64,000 nucleotides of DNA from Paludibacterium paludis. GTDB taxonomy: Bacteria > Pseudomonadota > Gammaproteobacteria > Burkholderiales > Chromobacteriaceae. The notes below the pieces were generated by a model. It was not told where the DNA came from. It saw only the letters and a list, made by a program, of their open reading frames with translations, and ran no database searches. Of the stretch, positions 1 to 9,937 are shown in pieces (position 1 is the stretch's first letter; every line of letters starts with the position of its first letter). Made by a program: the position numbers and the translations under genes. The stretch covers positions 1,302,001-1,366,000 of the forward strand of contig NZ_CP069161.1 in the NCBI RefSeq assembly GCF_018802605.1, read 5' to 3'.

Positions 1-21
1 ATCGTCGAACTGCTCGAATGA
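1..21 (+). CDS. possible C-terminal end of an upstream gene
   Basis: Frame 1 is open from the window edge and stops with TGA at 19-21, giving only six residues (IVELLE). It could be the tail of a gene outside the window. Nothing about its function can be read. Confidence 0.25.
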   Translation: MVELLE

Positions 22-146
22 GACGATTTCAATGCTGCCGGCATCGAAGCTGCTGCTGATTTTCATTGTGCTGAACCTGTCTTTTAAAGAGGGGGAGAGC
101 CAAACAAGGATTGTAAACCCCACAGGCCCGATAGCCAATGTTCCCG

Positions 147-192
147 GGAAAAAACCCGGCCTTCCCGGCGGGATGCGGGGAAGGCCGGGTTT
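147..192 (-). terminator. rho-independent terminator of the phasin gene
   Basis: A perfect 15-bp stem (152-166 with 178-192) is followed on the minus strand by a run of T (the A run at 149-154). It lies 15 bases past the phasin stop codon, so it ends the minus-strand phasin transcript. Confidence 0.85.
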
Positions 193-206
193 GCCTGAGC
201 GATGCT

Positions 207-761
207 TCAGGAAGCGGATGCGTTGCGGCGGCTGCCCTTGACCGCCTCTGCGGTGGCGCTGGTAGCCGCCTTGACATTGGTGTCGGCGAATTCGGCGACT
301 TGCTGGGCCGCGCGCTGCAACGTGTTCAGCGCGGCGGCGGAAGCGGCGAACGAGGATTTGAACGCGTTGAGGAACGTGTCGGAGCCGGCCGGCGCGTTTT
401 GGGACAAGTTGTCCAGACTGCCGATCAGCGCCTTGTTGAACTGGCCGAGCTGTTCTTCCGCAAGACGGGTCAGGCTGGCTTGCGTATTCGATACGATCTC
501 GTATAACTCGCGGGAGTGGCTGACGGCTTTTTCCGCGGACTGGCCCGACAGCGCATTGACTTTGAGCAGAGCCTCCTGGGGATCCTTGGCCGTGGTCAGC
601 TCCCGAGTCACCTTGACTTGATCTTCAAGTGTCTGTTTGGATAATTCCAGTTGCAGTTTTACCAGACGCTCGGTACCGTCCAGGGAAATCTGGGCGAAGC
701 GCAAAGCGGTCTCGACACCGTTGGCGGAGATCTTGCTGAAGTTTTCGTTGATTGCAAACAT
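207..761 (-). CDS. phasin family protein (PHA granule-associated)
   Basis: A 184-residue phasin that coats polyhydroxyalkanoate granules and stabilises the polymer surface in the cytoplasm. The protein is mostly amphipathic helix, with the Phasin_2-type pattern: an N-terminal FAINENFSKI-like start, a central 'LQLELSKQTLEDQ' helix and an Ala-rich tail. The start at 761 is preferred over the longer frame to 833 because GAGAGG precedes it by a normal spacing and family members begin with a similar MF(A) sequence. It is divergent from phaR, whose product represses phasin genes until granules form. An inverted repeat (787-794 and 826-833) upstream is a likely PhaR site. Its partners phaC and phaA are about 52 kb away in this window. 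Confidence 0.88.
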   Translation of the reverse strand: MFAINENFSKISANGVETALRFAQISLDGTERLVKLQLELSKQTLEDQVKVTRELTTAKDPQEALLKVNALSGQSAEKAVSHSRELYEIVSNTQASLTRLAEEQLGQFNKALIGSLDNLSQNAPAGSDTFLNAFKSSFAASAAALNTLQRAAQQVAEFADTNVKAATSATAEAVKGSRRNASAS

Positions 762-786
762 GATTAACCCTCTCAATGAACGATGG

Positions 787-833
787 TTGTGCAGTCTGCC
801 GGGCAGTGCGAGATAAAATTGCGCGCTGCACAA
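787..833. promoter_or_regulatory. candidate PhaR operator between phasin and phaR
   Basis: TTGTGCAG at 787-794 and CTGCACAA at 826-833 form a perfect 8-bp inverted repeat in the divergent phasin/phaR spacer. PhaR proteins are known to bind TGCA-containing sites in phasin and phaR promoters. The assignment is inferred from sequence and position. Confidence 0.5.
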
Positions 834-950
834 TGACGCAGGAATCTATCATGGGCGAGCGGTTTTCCCCAGAACTTTTGCTCTAGCTTGTTGTATTTAT
901 GTTAGATTGCTCGGATACAACACCTAAACGACAATAAACGGGAGTGTTTC

Positions 951-1529
951 ATGAGTGTTGAAAAGCGGGTTATCAAGAAATACCCGAACCGACGTCTGTA
1001 CGATACCGCCACCAGTTCGTACATCACCCTTGGCGATGTGCGGCAACTGGTGCTTGATCATGTCGATCTGCAGGTACTGGACGCGAAAACCCACGAAGAC
1101 ATCACCCGCAGTGTGCTGCTGCAGATCATTCTCGAGGAGGAGAATGGGGGCGCACCCATGTTCAGCTACGAGGTGCTGACGCAGTTTATTCGTTTTTACG
1201 GGCAGGCCATGCAGGGCATGATGGGGCCCTTCCTGGAAAAGAACCTGCAGATCTTCTCGCAGCTTCAGCAGCAGCTCAGGGAACAGACTCGCGCCATGTA
1301 TGGCGACAACACCGTGTTCAACAACAAGTTGTGGTCAGAGTTTATGTCTTTTCAAGGGCCGGCGATGCAGAATATGCTGGGAAATTACCTGGAACAAAGT
1401 ACAGGCATGTACCTGGAAATGCAGAACCGCATGCAGGAGCAGGCCAAGCAACTGTTCAGCGGCTTCGGTTTCCCCGGCTACTCGCCGGACGACAAAAAAC
1501 CGGATGCGCCAAAGTCCGACGAGCAATGA
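951..1529 (+). CDS. phaR: polyhydroxyalkanoate synthesis repressor PhaR
   Basis: A 192-residue DNA-binding regulator of PHA storage. The N-terminal about 65 residues are the PHB/PHA accumulation regulator DNA-binding domain (IKKYPNRRLYDT near residue 8). The Gln/Met-rich C-terminal part, with repeated GMMG/QMQ-like stretches, is the PHB-binding region typical of the family. In known systems PhaR represses phasin and its own gene, and is titrated off DNA by nascent PHA granules. The start at 951 has GGGAG upstream. It is transcribed away from phasin and followed by a good terminator. Confidence 0.95.
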   Translation: MSVEKRVIKKYPNRRLYDTATSSYITLGDVRQLVLDHVDLQVLDAKTHEDITRSVLLQIILEEENGGAPMFSYEVLTQFIRFYGQAMQGMMGPFLEKNLQIFSQLQQQLREQTRAMYGDNTVFNNKLWSEFMSFQGPAMQNMLGNYLEQSTGMYLEMQNRMQEQAKQLFSGFGFPGYSPDDKKPDAPKSDEQ

Positions 1530-1612
1530 CCTGGCGCTAACGAACCCGCATGCAACATTCCGCCTCCCTGCAAGCTGTGCCGAGGCGGTTAATGGATGGT
1601 CCGCCTTGCATC

Positions 1613-1650
1613 AATGCCTCCACAGGCCTCAAACCTGCCGAGGCATTTTT
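1613..1650 (+). terminator. rho-independent terminator after phaR
   Basis: An 8-bp outer stem (1613-1620 with 1639-1646) encloses a CAGG/CCTG inner stem and is followed by TTTT. The remainder of the 526-base gap to the next gene (1651-2055) holds no ORF or element I can support. Confidence 0.8.
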
Positions 1651-2055
1651 CATGCCCGGTGGAGTCATCACGGCGACCGTTGCACCCTTTCAGTCGGCCG
1701 GTTTGACCGTTTGTGATCATAAATGCGATTGGTCTAAAAATGTTGTGAATGGAAAAGCCGGAATAAGCGTGGATTTCTGTCTGTTTTTTGGCGGGAGAGT
1801 CAAGGAGGGGCTGCCTTCCGCGGCGTGCCCTCCGCCGGGAGCGCGTGGTCAACTCAATGATTTTTAAAATCAACGACTTTTTACTCGCCGGGACGAGGTC
1901 TCTGGGAGACGAATTCGGGGAAGGTGTTGGTCGCGGCAGTTGGCGTGGCGCCTTTTTTGAAATGCCATCTATTTAAATGGCGTGAATTTTTACAAAATAA
2001 CTCGTAAAATGACCAAGGTTCTCAACATTACCGAAACACGAATATTCCGGCCGCA

Positions 2056-4572
2056 ATGTCTCCTCTGCAGCAAACCGTTGAACAAATACTGAGCCCCGAC
2101 ATCCTGTCGTGTTCCCCGGAAACCTCCGTTGGCGAAGCCGCGGCGATCATGTCGTCGCGCGGCTGCGGCTCGATCGTGGTCATCGATGAAGCCGGCACGG
2201 CGGTGGGTATCTGGACGGAAACCGATGCGCTGGATATCGATTATCGCGATCCGGCGATTCGGCTCATGCCCGTCAGCCAATTGATGAGTCATCCCGTGCT
2301 CACGGTGCCGCACACGTTGTCGCTGCATGAAGCGACCGCGCTGTTCCGGGAGAACGCGATCCGTCATGCCCTGGTGACCGGACCCAAGGGGTACCACGGC
2401 ATGATCTCCCTGACCGATATCGTGCTGAACCAGGGAACGGAATCGTTCATCGGCCTGCGACGCGTGGAAACCGTCGACGCGCCACCGGTGCTGATCATCG
2501 ATGGTTCCCGTTCTTTGCCTGAGGCGATGCAATGGATGCGGGAAGCGGGCCGCGACGCCTTGGTTGTGGCGCTTGATGATGGGGAATACGGCATCGTCAC
2601 TCAGCGAGACGTGCTGCGCCTTGTCACCGAGGGGCCGCCGGATCAACCTCTGGGTGGGCTGTGCTCCCAGCCGCTGGTGGCGGTGGGCAGGCACACCAGC
2701 CTGTTGCAGGCCCGACGCCTTCTGATCGCCCGAAAGATACGGCATCTGGGAGTGGTCAATGACGAGGGCGTGATCGAACGCCTGCTCGGATTCTCCGAAA
2801 TCCTGCGCAGCATCGAGCAGGAATTCATGATGGAGTTGCAGCAGGTGTTGTCCGAACGCGACAAGGCCTTGCTGGAAACACGGCAGAATCTGCTGCTAGC
2901 CGACAAAGTGTTCGAATCGACGCTTGACGGCATCATGATCACTGACGGTGACGGCATTATTCAATCCGTCAATCCCGCATTTTGCCGCATCACCGGTTAT
3001 GGATCCGGGGAGGTGATCGGCAAAACACCACGCCTGCTCAACTCCGGACGTCAGCCGGGCGAATTTTATGAGTATTTCTGGCGCTGCCTGCGGCAGGAAG
3101 GCTTCTGGCAGGGCGAGATGGTCAACCGTCGCAAGAACGGTTTGCTGTATACCGAGCACCTGAGCGTAACGGCCATCCGGGATCCGGACGGCCGTTGCCG
3201 TCATTATGTTGCGGTGTTTTCCGATATCACCCAGCGCAAACAGGCGGAAGAGCGACTGCACTTCCTGGCCAATCATGATGCGTTGACCGGCCTTCCCAAT
3301 CGCACCCTGTTCATGGAGCGCCTGCAGTCCGCCATTGATCGCGCCTCGGAGTCCGGCGAGCGTTTGGCGCTGCTTTTTATCGACCTGGACCGTTTCAAAC
3401 TGGTGAACGATACCCTGGGACACCTGGCCGGGGACGAGCTGCTCATCATGGTGGCGGAGCTGTTGCGCGAGCGGATCCCCGCGCATGGCACCGTGGCCCG
3501 TCTGTCCGGCGACGAATTCATTCTGTTGATCGAGAACGTCGAGAGTGTTCGCCAAGTGGCGGGCCTCGCGCAGTCGCTGACCGAGACCATGTCTTCGGAA
3601 AAGCAGGTCTCGGGGCAGAATGTGTTCGTGTCCGCCAGCATTGGCATCAGTTTGTATCCGGACGATGGAACGATGGCCGACATCCTGCTGGGCAACGCCG
3701 ATGCCGCGATGTACCGGGCCAAGGAGCGGGGCAAGAATACCTTCCAGTTTTATACGACGGACATGAATGCCAGTGCTCTGGAACGCTTGCGTCTGGAATA
3801 TGCCTTGCATCGGGCACTGGCGCAGAACGAGGAACTGGAAGTCTGGTACCAACCGAAGGTAGCGCTCGCCGATGGTTCTATCGTCGGCGCCGAAGCGCTG
3901 GTCCGCTGGACTCATCCTGAGTTGGGACCGATCGCGCCGGATCGTTTCATCGCCATCGCCGAAGAAAGCTCATTGATCGGCATGCTGGGCGAGTGGGTGC
4001 TGGCAACGGCCTGCTCGGCGCTGAGAAGCTGGCGTGAGCGAGGCTTGCTCATGGGCCGCATGGCGGTGAATATCTCGGGGCGGCAGCTGAAGCTGGGCGG
4101 TATCGTGGAGACGATTTGCCGCATTCTTGACGATGCCGGGGTGCCTCACGGCTCGCTCGAGCTTGAAGTCACCGAAAGTGTCGCGATGGAGGAGGGCAGC
4201 GGCATGATCGATGTCCTGCACCGACTCAAGGAGCAGGGAATCTATCTTTCCATTGACGACTTCGGTACAGGCTATTCGTCGCTCGCTTACCTGAAGCGCT
4301 TGCCTGTCAGCGGCCTGAAAATCGACCGCTCGTTCATTATGGATCTGCACCGGGACAGCGATGATGCGGCCATCACCGCGGCGATCGTCTCGATCGCGCA
4401 AAGTCTGGGGCTGGATCTGGTGGCCGAGGGAGTCGAGCGCGTCGAACAGCGCGACTTTCTGTTGGGCAAGGGATGCACGATGGCGCAAGGCTATTTCTTC
4501 AGTCCCCCGCTGCCGCGCGCCGAATTCGAGGCATTGCTCGTTGAACAGGCCGGTCGGCGTCCATGCCGTTGA
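2056..4572 (+). CDS. CBS-CBS-CBS-CBS-PAS-GGDEF-EAL c-di-GMP signalling protein
   Basis: An 838-residue cytoplasmic protein with no membrane segment. Two pairs of CBS domains lie at about residues 8-130 and 135-255, a PAS domain at about 285-395, GGDEF at about 400-560 and EAL at about 580-830. The GGDEF signature reads SGDEF (about 483-487), a conservative variant that can still be active. The EAL half has EALVRW (about 613), DDFGTGYSSL (about 733) and KIDRSF, so phosphodiesterase activity is expected. CBS pairs bind adenine nucleotides, so the protein may link nucleotide or energy status to c-di-GMP turnover; that link is inferred. The ATG at 2056 is the only usable start after an in-frame TAA at 2005; it lacks a clear ribosome site. 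Confidence 0.9.
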   Translation: MSPLQQTVEQILSPDILSCSPETSVGEAAAIMSSRGCGSIVVIDEAGTAVGIWTETDALDIDYRDPAIRLMPVSQLMSHPVLTVPHTLSLHEATALFRENAIRHALVTGPKGYHGMISLTDIVLNQGTESFIGLRRVETVDAPPVLIIDGSRSLPEAMQWMREAGRDALVVALDDGEYGIVTQRDVLRLVTEGPPDQPLGGLCSQPLVAVGRHTSLLQARRLLIARKIRHLGVVNDEGVIERLLGFSEILRSIEQEFMMELQQVLSERDKALLETRQNLLLADKVFESTLDGIMITDGDGIIQSVNPAFCRITGYGSGEVIGKTPRLLNSGRQPGEFYEYFWRCLRQEGFWQGEMVNRRKNGLLYTEHLSVTAIRDPDGRCRHYVAVFSDITQRKQAEERLHFLANHDALTGLPNRTLFMERLQSAIDRASESGERLALLFIDLDRFKLVNDTLGHLAGDELLIMVAELLRERIPAHGTVARLSGDEFILLIENVESVRQVAGLAQSLTETMSSEKQVSGQNVFVSASIGISLYPDDGTMADILLGNADAAMYRAKERGKNTFQFYTTDMNASALERLRLEYALHRALAQNEELEVWYQPKVALADGSIVGAEALVRWTHPELGPIAPDRFIAIAEESSLIGMLGEWVLATACSALRSWRERGLLMGRMAVNISGRQLKLGGIVETICRILDDAGVPHGSLELEVTESVAMEEGSGMIDVLHRLKEQGIYLSIDDFGTGYSSLAYLKRLPVSGLKIDRSFIMDLHRDSDDAAITAAIVSIAQSLGLDLVAEGVERVEQRDFLLGKGCTMAQGYFFSPPLPRAEFEALLVEQAGRRPCR

Positions 4573-4866
4573 CGCGCTGTAGTCATCGCGATGGATGGGG
4601 AGCCATGGCCCCGCTCACGACAAAAAATAATGGCGACTGCCCCTGATTCTGACGTTTTATGCCAATAGGGTTTTGTGGCGGGCCATGATCGTCGAGAGGC
4701 GAAGGGTAGTTGTCTCGGACAAAACCCCGCGCGCTTTTTCTGCCGTACCCGACGTTTCGGCAGATGCACTCAAGGCTTGCAAGCGGGAGCCATCGAGCGA
4801 TCCCTAAGGGGCGAGCCGATTTCTCGCGCGGTTCCGCCGCATGCCCGGACTTCCTGTCCGGGGAAT
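4573..4866. other. gap without recognisable genes
   Basis: Between the c-di-GMP gene and the serS terminator I see no supported ORF, RNA gene or repeat. Open frames here are short and lack ribosome sites. Confidence 0.5.
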
Positions 4867-4896
4867 AAAAAAACGCCACGAACCGTGGCGTTTTTT
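4867..4896. terminator. bidirectional terminator between c-di-GMP gene and serS
   Basis: A 9-bp stem (AACGCCACG / CGTGGCGTT) with a 3-base loop has A and T runs on its two sides, so it can stop both the serS transcript (minus) and the upstream plus-strand gene. Confidence 0.88.
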
Positions 4897-4915
4897 CTGC
4901 CGGACATACCCGAAC

Positions 4916-6232
<1,317 letters not shown>

Positions 6233-6330
6233 TCATTCAGAAATCACGGATCATTATACGCTGATTGGGCCGACGCTGGCGCATGACGCAGGTCAGGCCA
6301 GCGCGGCATTTTTCGTACGGAGCGCTTCGC

Positions 6331-7641
6331 TTATTCGCGTTTTCCGGCGTCCTCGTCCAGTTGACGCAAAAATGCCAGTTTTTCGGCGATTCGGCTCTCC
6401 AGGCCGCGGGGAACCGGCTGGTACCAGCCCGGATCCCCGACTCCGTCGGGCAAGTAGCGCTCACCGGCGGCATAGGCATGCGGCTCATCGTGAGCGTAAC
6501 GGTATTCGTGGCCGTAGCCCAGTTCCTTCATCAGGCGGGTGGGCGCGTTGCGCAGGTGCACCGGCACCTCGCGGGAAACATCCTGCCGGACAAAGGCTCG
6601 TGCCTGGTTGTAGGCCGTGTAGCCGGCGTTGCTCTTGGCGGCGACCGCCAGATAGATGACGGCCTGGGCCAGTGCCAGTTCGCCTTCCGGCGAACCGAGC
6701 CGTTCATAGGTGGCCGCGGCATCGTTGGCGATCTGCATGGCCCGCGGGTCGGCCAGCCCGATGTCCTCCCACGCCATGCGCACGATGCGGCGCGACAGGT
6801 AACGCGGATCGGCGCCGCCATCGAGCATGCGGCACAGCCAGTAGAGGGCGCCGTCCGGATTGGAGCCCCGCACCGATTTGTGCAGAGCGGAAATCTGGTC
6901 GTAGAACTGGTCGCCGCCCTTGTCGAAACGCCGGGCGTTCAGTGTCAGGGCGCTTTCCACGAAGGCGGCATCGATGCGCTGTGCTTGAGTCGCCCGGGCC
7001 GCGGTGGCGGCTTGTTCCAGAAGATTCAGGAAGCGGCGCGCATCGCCATCGGCGTAACCGATCAAGGTATCCACCGCGGCGTCGTCGAACGCCAGGTGCG
7101 CGAGCGCGGTTTGCCGCGCCCGGGCCAGCAGTTGGCGCAGCTCTTCCTCGGCCAGCGGTTTGAGGACATAAACCTGGGCGCGTGAGAGCAGGGCGGAGTT
7201 CACTTCGAACGAGGGGTTTTCCGTGGTGGCGCCGATAAAGGTCACCAGGCCCGATTCGACGAAAGGCAGGAGCGCGTCCTGCTGGCTCTTGTTGAAGCGA
7301 TGGATCTCGTCGACGAACAGCAGGGTGTGCCGGCCATTGCGGTTGAGGGTCCGGTGCGCGGCGTCCATGGCTTCGCGAATGTCCTTGACCCCGGACAGCA
7401 CGGCGGACAGCGCGATGAATTCGCAGTCGAACGCCTGGGCGGTGAGGCGGGCCAGGGTGGTTTTGCCGACGCCGGGCGGACCCCAGAGGATCATCGAGTG
7501 GGGCTGTCCCGACTCGAAAGCCAGGCGCAGGGGTTTGCCCGGGCCGAGCAGGTGGCTTTGGCCGATCACGTCGTCAAGACGTGAGGGGCGCAAAGCTTCG
7601 GCCAGCGGTTTTTTCGGTTCGGTGGCGAACAGGTCGTGCAC
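6331..7641 (-). CDS. rarA: replication-associated recombination protein RarA (MgsA) AAA+ ATPase
   Basis: A 436-residue clamp-loader-like AAA+ ATPase that acts at stalled replication forks. Walker A is GPPGVGKTT (about residue 54), Walker B is LFVDEIHRF, sensor 1 is GATTENP, and a C-terminal tetramerisation region ends near the stop. The start codon is GTG at 7641, 12 bases after the lolA stop, so the two genes probably form a lolA-rarA operon, an arrangement common in proteobacteria. Confidence 0.95.
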   Translation of the reverse strand: MHDLFATEPKKPLAEALRPSRLDDVIGQSHLLGPGKPLRLAFESGQPHSMILWGPPGVGKTTLARLTAQAFDCEFIALSAVLSGVKDIREAMDAAHRTLNRNGRHTLLFVDEIHRFNKSQQDALLPFVESGLVTFIGATTENPSFEVNSALLSRAQVYVLKPLAEEELRQLLARARQTALAHLAFDDAAVDTLIGYADGDARRFLNLLEQAATAARATQAQRIDAAFVESALTLNARRFDKGGDQFYDQISALHKSVRGSNPDGALYWLCRMLDGGADPRYLSRRIVRMAWEDIGLADPRAMQIANDAAATYERLGSPEGELALAQAVIYLAVAAKSNAGYTAYNQARAFVRQDVSREVPVHLRNAPTRLMKELGYGHEYRYAHDEPHAYAAGERYLPDGVGDPGWYQPVPRGLESRIAEKLAFLRQLDEDAGKRE

Positions 7642-7653
7642 GATGGGTCCGGC

Positions 7654-8265
7654 TTATTGGGCGTTGAGGACATCCACACCCTTGGGAGGGGTGAAGCTGA
7701 AGCTGCCGGGGCGCAATGCGGGGTTCTTCCTGAGATCGGAGAACACAATCCGCGTGGTGCTGCCAAAACTGTCGGTCAGTTCCATTTCGACCAGAACATT
7801 GCTCCTGAAGCCCATGCGGATCGCGCTGAAGGTATTCTCCGATTTTTTGGGCGTGGCGCTGAGCCATTCCACATCGCCCTGGCGGCCGTTTTCCTTGAGC
7901 ACGTAATCGCGCTCGATGGCGTTGCTGCCGGCCAGCAGGGCGGCCGGGCTCGATCCCAGGGCGTTGTCCAGCGGGCGAGTGGTGACCTGCGCGAGTTCCT
8001 TGTCGTAAATCCACAGGCGCTTGCCGTCGCCGACGATCAACTGGTCGAACGGTTTGCTGTACGTCCAGCGGAAACGTCCGGGGCGCGAGATTTCCAGCGA
8101 GCCTCCGGCTTCCTCGCGTTTGTTCTTGGCCGTCACCACCTGATGAAAGCTGGCGGACAATGTCGTTGTGCCGGCGACAAACGCTTTCAGTTGCGCAATG
8201 GCAGCGGCATTGGCCGCGACTGGCAGCAATGTGGTGGCAAGGAGAATCAACAGGTGTCGTTTCAT
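7654..8265 (-). CDS. lolA: outer-membrane lipoprotein carrier protein LolA
   Basis: A 203-residue periplasmic chaperone that takes mature lipoproteins from LolCDE and hands them to LolB at the outer membrane. It has a signal peptide (KRHLLILLATTLLPVAANA, about residues 2-20) and then the LolA half-barrel, including 'SLEISRPGRFRWTY' and 'LWIYD'. The start at 8265 is chosen because it opens directly with the signal peptide; the longer frame to 8349 adds unrelated residues. It lies just upstream of rarA on the same strand. Confidence 0.93.
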   Translation of the reverse strand: MKRHLLILLATTLLPVAANAAAIAQLKAFVAGTTTLSASFHQVVTAKNKREEAGGSLEISRPGRFRWTYSKPFDQLIVGDGKRLWIYDKELAQVTTRPLDNALGSSPAALLAGSNAIERDYVLKENGRQGDVEWLSATPKKSENTFSAIRMGFRSNVLVEMELTDSFGSTTRIVFSDLRKNPALRPGSFSFTPPKGVDVLNAQ

Positions 8266-8440
8266 GGCTTGGACGCGCCGTGCCCGGTGGGGCGCACGGC
8301 CGAGAGAATGGCAAACTGCAAGTATCCGTCCGCGAAGTTGAGGGGTCAACCCTCGTGTTTGCGGTCATTCTGTCACTTTGCGCGGGGCGGCGGCTCCAGT
8401 AGTATCTGTCCGTCATTTATGGTGGATGGGGGGTAACGTC

Positions 8441-9937
8441 ATGTTCGCAGACTACGCGCAGTATGATGCCCTGGGGTTGGCTGAACTGGTGCGATCCCGG
8501 GCGCTGTCGCCGGCTGAACTCCTGGAGACGGCCCTGGCCGGGATCGACCGACTCAATCCCGCGGTGAATGCCGTGAACCGGCGCATGGATGCCTCGGCCA
8601 GGGCGCAGGTGGCGGCGGGGCTGCCTGAAGGACCGCTTCATGGTGTGCCCTACCTGGTGAAGGACCTGGTCGCGAGTTGCGCGGGGGAGCCTCTCGGGGC
8701 GGGAACGGCGTTGCTGCAAACGGTGAAAGCGGAGCGGGACAGCGAACTGGTGTGCCGGCTGCGGCGTGCCGGCATGGTAATCGCCGGGCGCACGGCCACG
8801 CCGGAGTTCGGATTGACCCCCTATACCGAGCCGGTGGTCGGCGGGCCTGTCCGCAATCCCTGGCGGCGCGATCTGACCTCGGGAGGGTCCAGCGGCGGGG
8901 CGGCGGCGGCCGTGGCCTGCGGCATGGTGCCGGCGGCATCCGGCGGTGATGGCGGCGGTTCGATCCGCATACCGGCTTCGTTTTGCGGGTTGTTCGGCAT
9001 GAAGCCCTCGCGCGGCCGGACGCCGGCCGGTCCCGATGCCGGCGTGCCCTGGCACGGTCTGGCCCAAGAGCATGCGCTGACCCGGTCGGTGAGGGATAGC
9101 GCCGTGCTGCTGGATATCACCCAGGGCATGGATGCCGGCGCGCCATATACGGCGCCGGATCCGGGGGAGGGGTTTCTGGCGGCGGTCGGGCAGCCGCCGG
9201 GGCGTTTGCGCATCGCTTACACCAGTCGTCCGCTGCTGGGGGGCGGACAGCCCCATCCGGATTGTTTGAGGGCGCTGGAGGATGCGGTGGCGTTGCTCGA
9301 ATCCCTCGGCCATCACCTGGAGGAGGCCGCCCCCGATATCGATCCGGTCGCGACTTTGCTCGCCTACTTCATCGTGGTGGCCGGAGAGACCCGCGCCGAT
9401 ATCGAATGGGCGGCGCGGATGGCGGGTGTCCGGCCAGCCATGCGCGACTTCGAGCCGTCGACCTGGGTGCTGGGTCTCATCGGCAAAAGCTATTCGGCGC
9501 TCGATTTCGTCAATGCCTGCCGACAGTTCGACAAAGCCACGCGTCAGTCGGGGGAGTTTTTCCGGAACTACGATGTTCTGCTCACCCCGACCATGGCGAT
9601 TCCTCCGCATGCGATCGGGGCGTTGCAGCCCAGCCGGCTGGAAGGGCATCTGATGAAGGTGTTCGGCGCACTGGGGAGCGGCAAGGTCTTGCGTTGGGTG
9701 AATATTGTCGAACAGATGCTGCCCAAAGTGTTCGACGGCATGCCGTACACGCCGCTTTTCAATATCACCGGACAGCCGGCGATGTCCGTGCCGCTTTACT
9801 GGAATGACGGCGGTCTGCCGATCGGCGTACAGTGCGCGGGGCGTTTCGGCGAGGAGGCGCTGCTCTTCAAGCTGGCCGCCCAGCTTGAAGAGGCGAGGCC
9901 ATGGGCCGGGCGACGGCCGCCTTCCTGGCTCAACTGA
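8441..9937 (+). CDS. amidase-signature family hydrolase
   Basis: A 498-residue enzyme with the Ser-cisSer-Lys amidase signature: the lysine in PYLVKDL (about residue 74), the Gly/Ser-rich GGSSGG with the cis-serine, and the nucleophile in GGDGGGSIRIP. It hydrolyses amide bonds. The overall pattern (ATPEFGLTPYTEP, a C-terminal PLFNITGQPA) is closest to 6-aminohexanoate-cyclic-dimer-hydrolase-like and broad-specificity amidases, not GatA; the natural substrate cannot be told. No signal peptide is seen. ATG 8441 has GGGGG upstream; ATG 8426 in the same frame is an alternative. The gene converges on nadE and the two stops overlap by 8 bases. Confidence 0.85.
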   Translation: MFADYAQYDALGLAELVRSRALSPAELLETALAGIDRLNPAVNAVNRRMDASARAQVAAGLPEGPLHGVPYLVKDLVASCAGEPLGAGTALLQTVKAERDSELVCRLRRAGMVIAGRTATPEFGLTPYTEPVVGGPVRNPWRRDLTSGGSSGGAAAAVACGMVPAASGGDGGGSIRIPASFCGLFGMKPSRGRTPAGPDAGVPWHGLAQEHALTRSVRDSAVLLDITQGMDAGAPYTAPDPGEGFLAAVGQPPGRLRIAYTSRPLLGGGQPHPDCLRALEDAVALLESLGHHLEEAAPDIDPVATLLAYFIVVAGETRADIEWAARMAGVRPAMRDFEPSTWVLGLIGKSYSALDFVNACRQFDKATRQSGEFFRNYDVLLTPTMAIPPHAIGALQPSRLEGHLMKVFGALGSGKVLRWVNIVEQMLPKVFDGMPYTPLFNITGQPAMSVPLYWNDGGLPIGVQCAGRFGEEALLFKLAAQLEEARPWAGRRPPSWLN

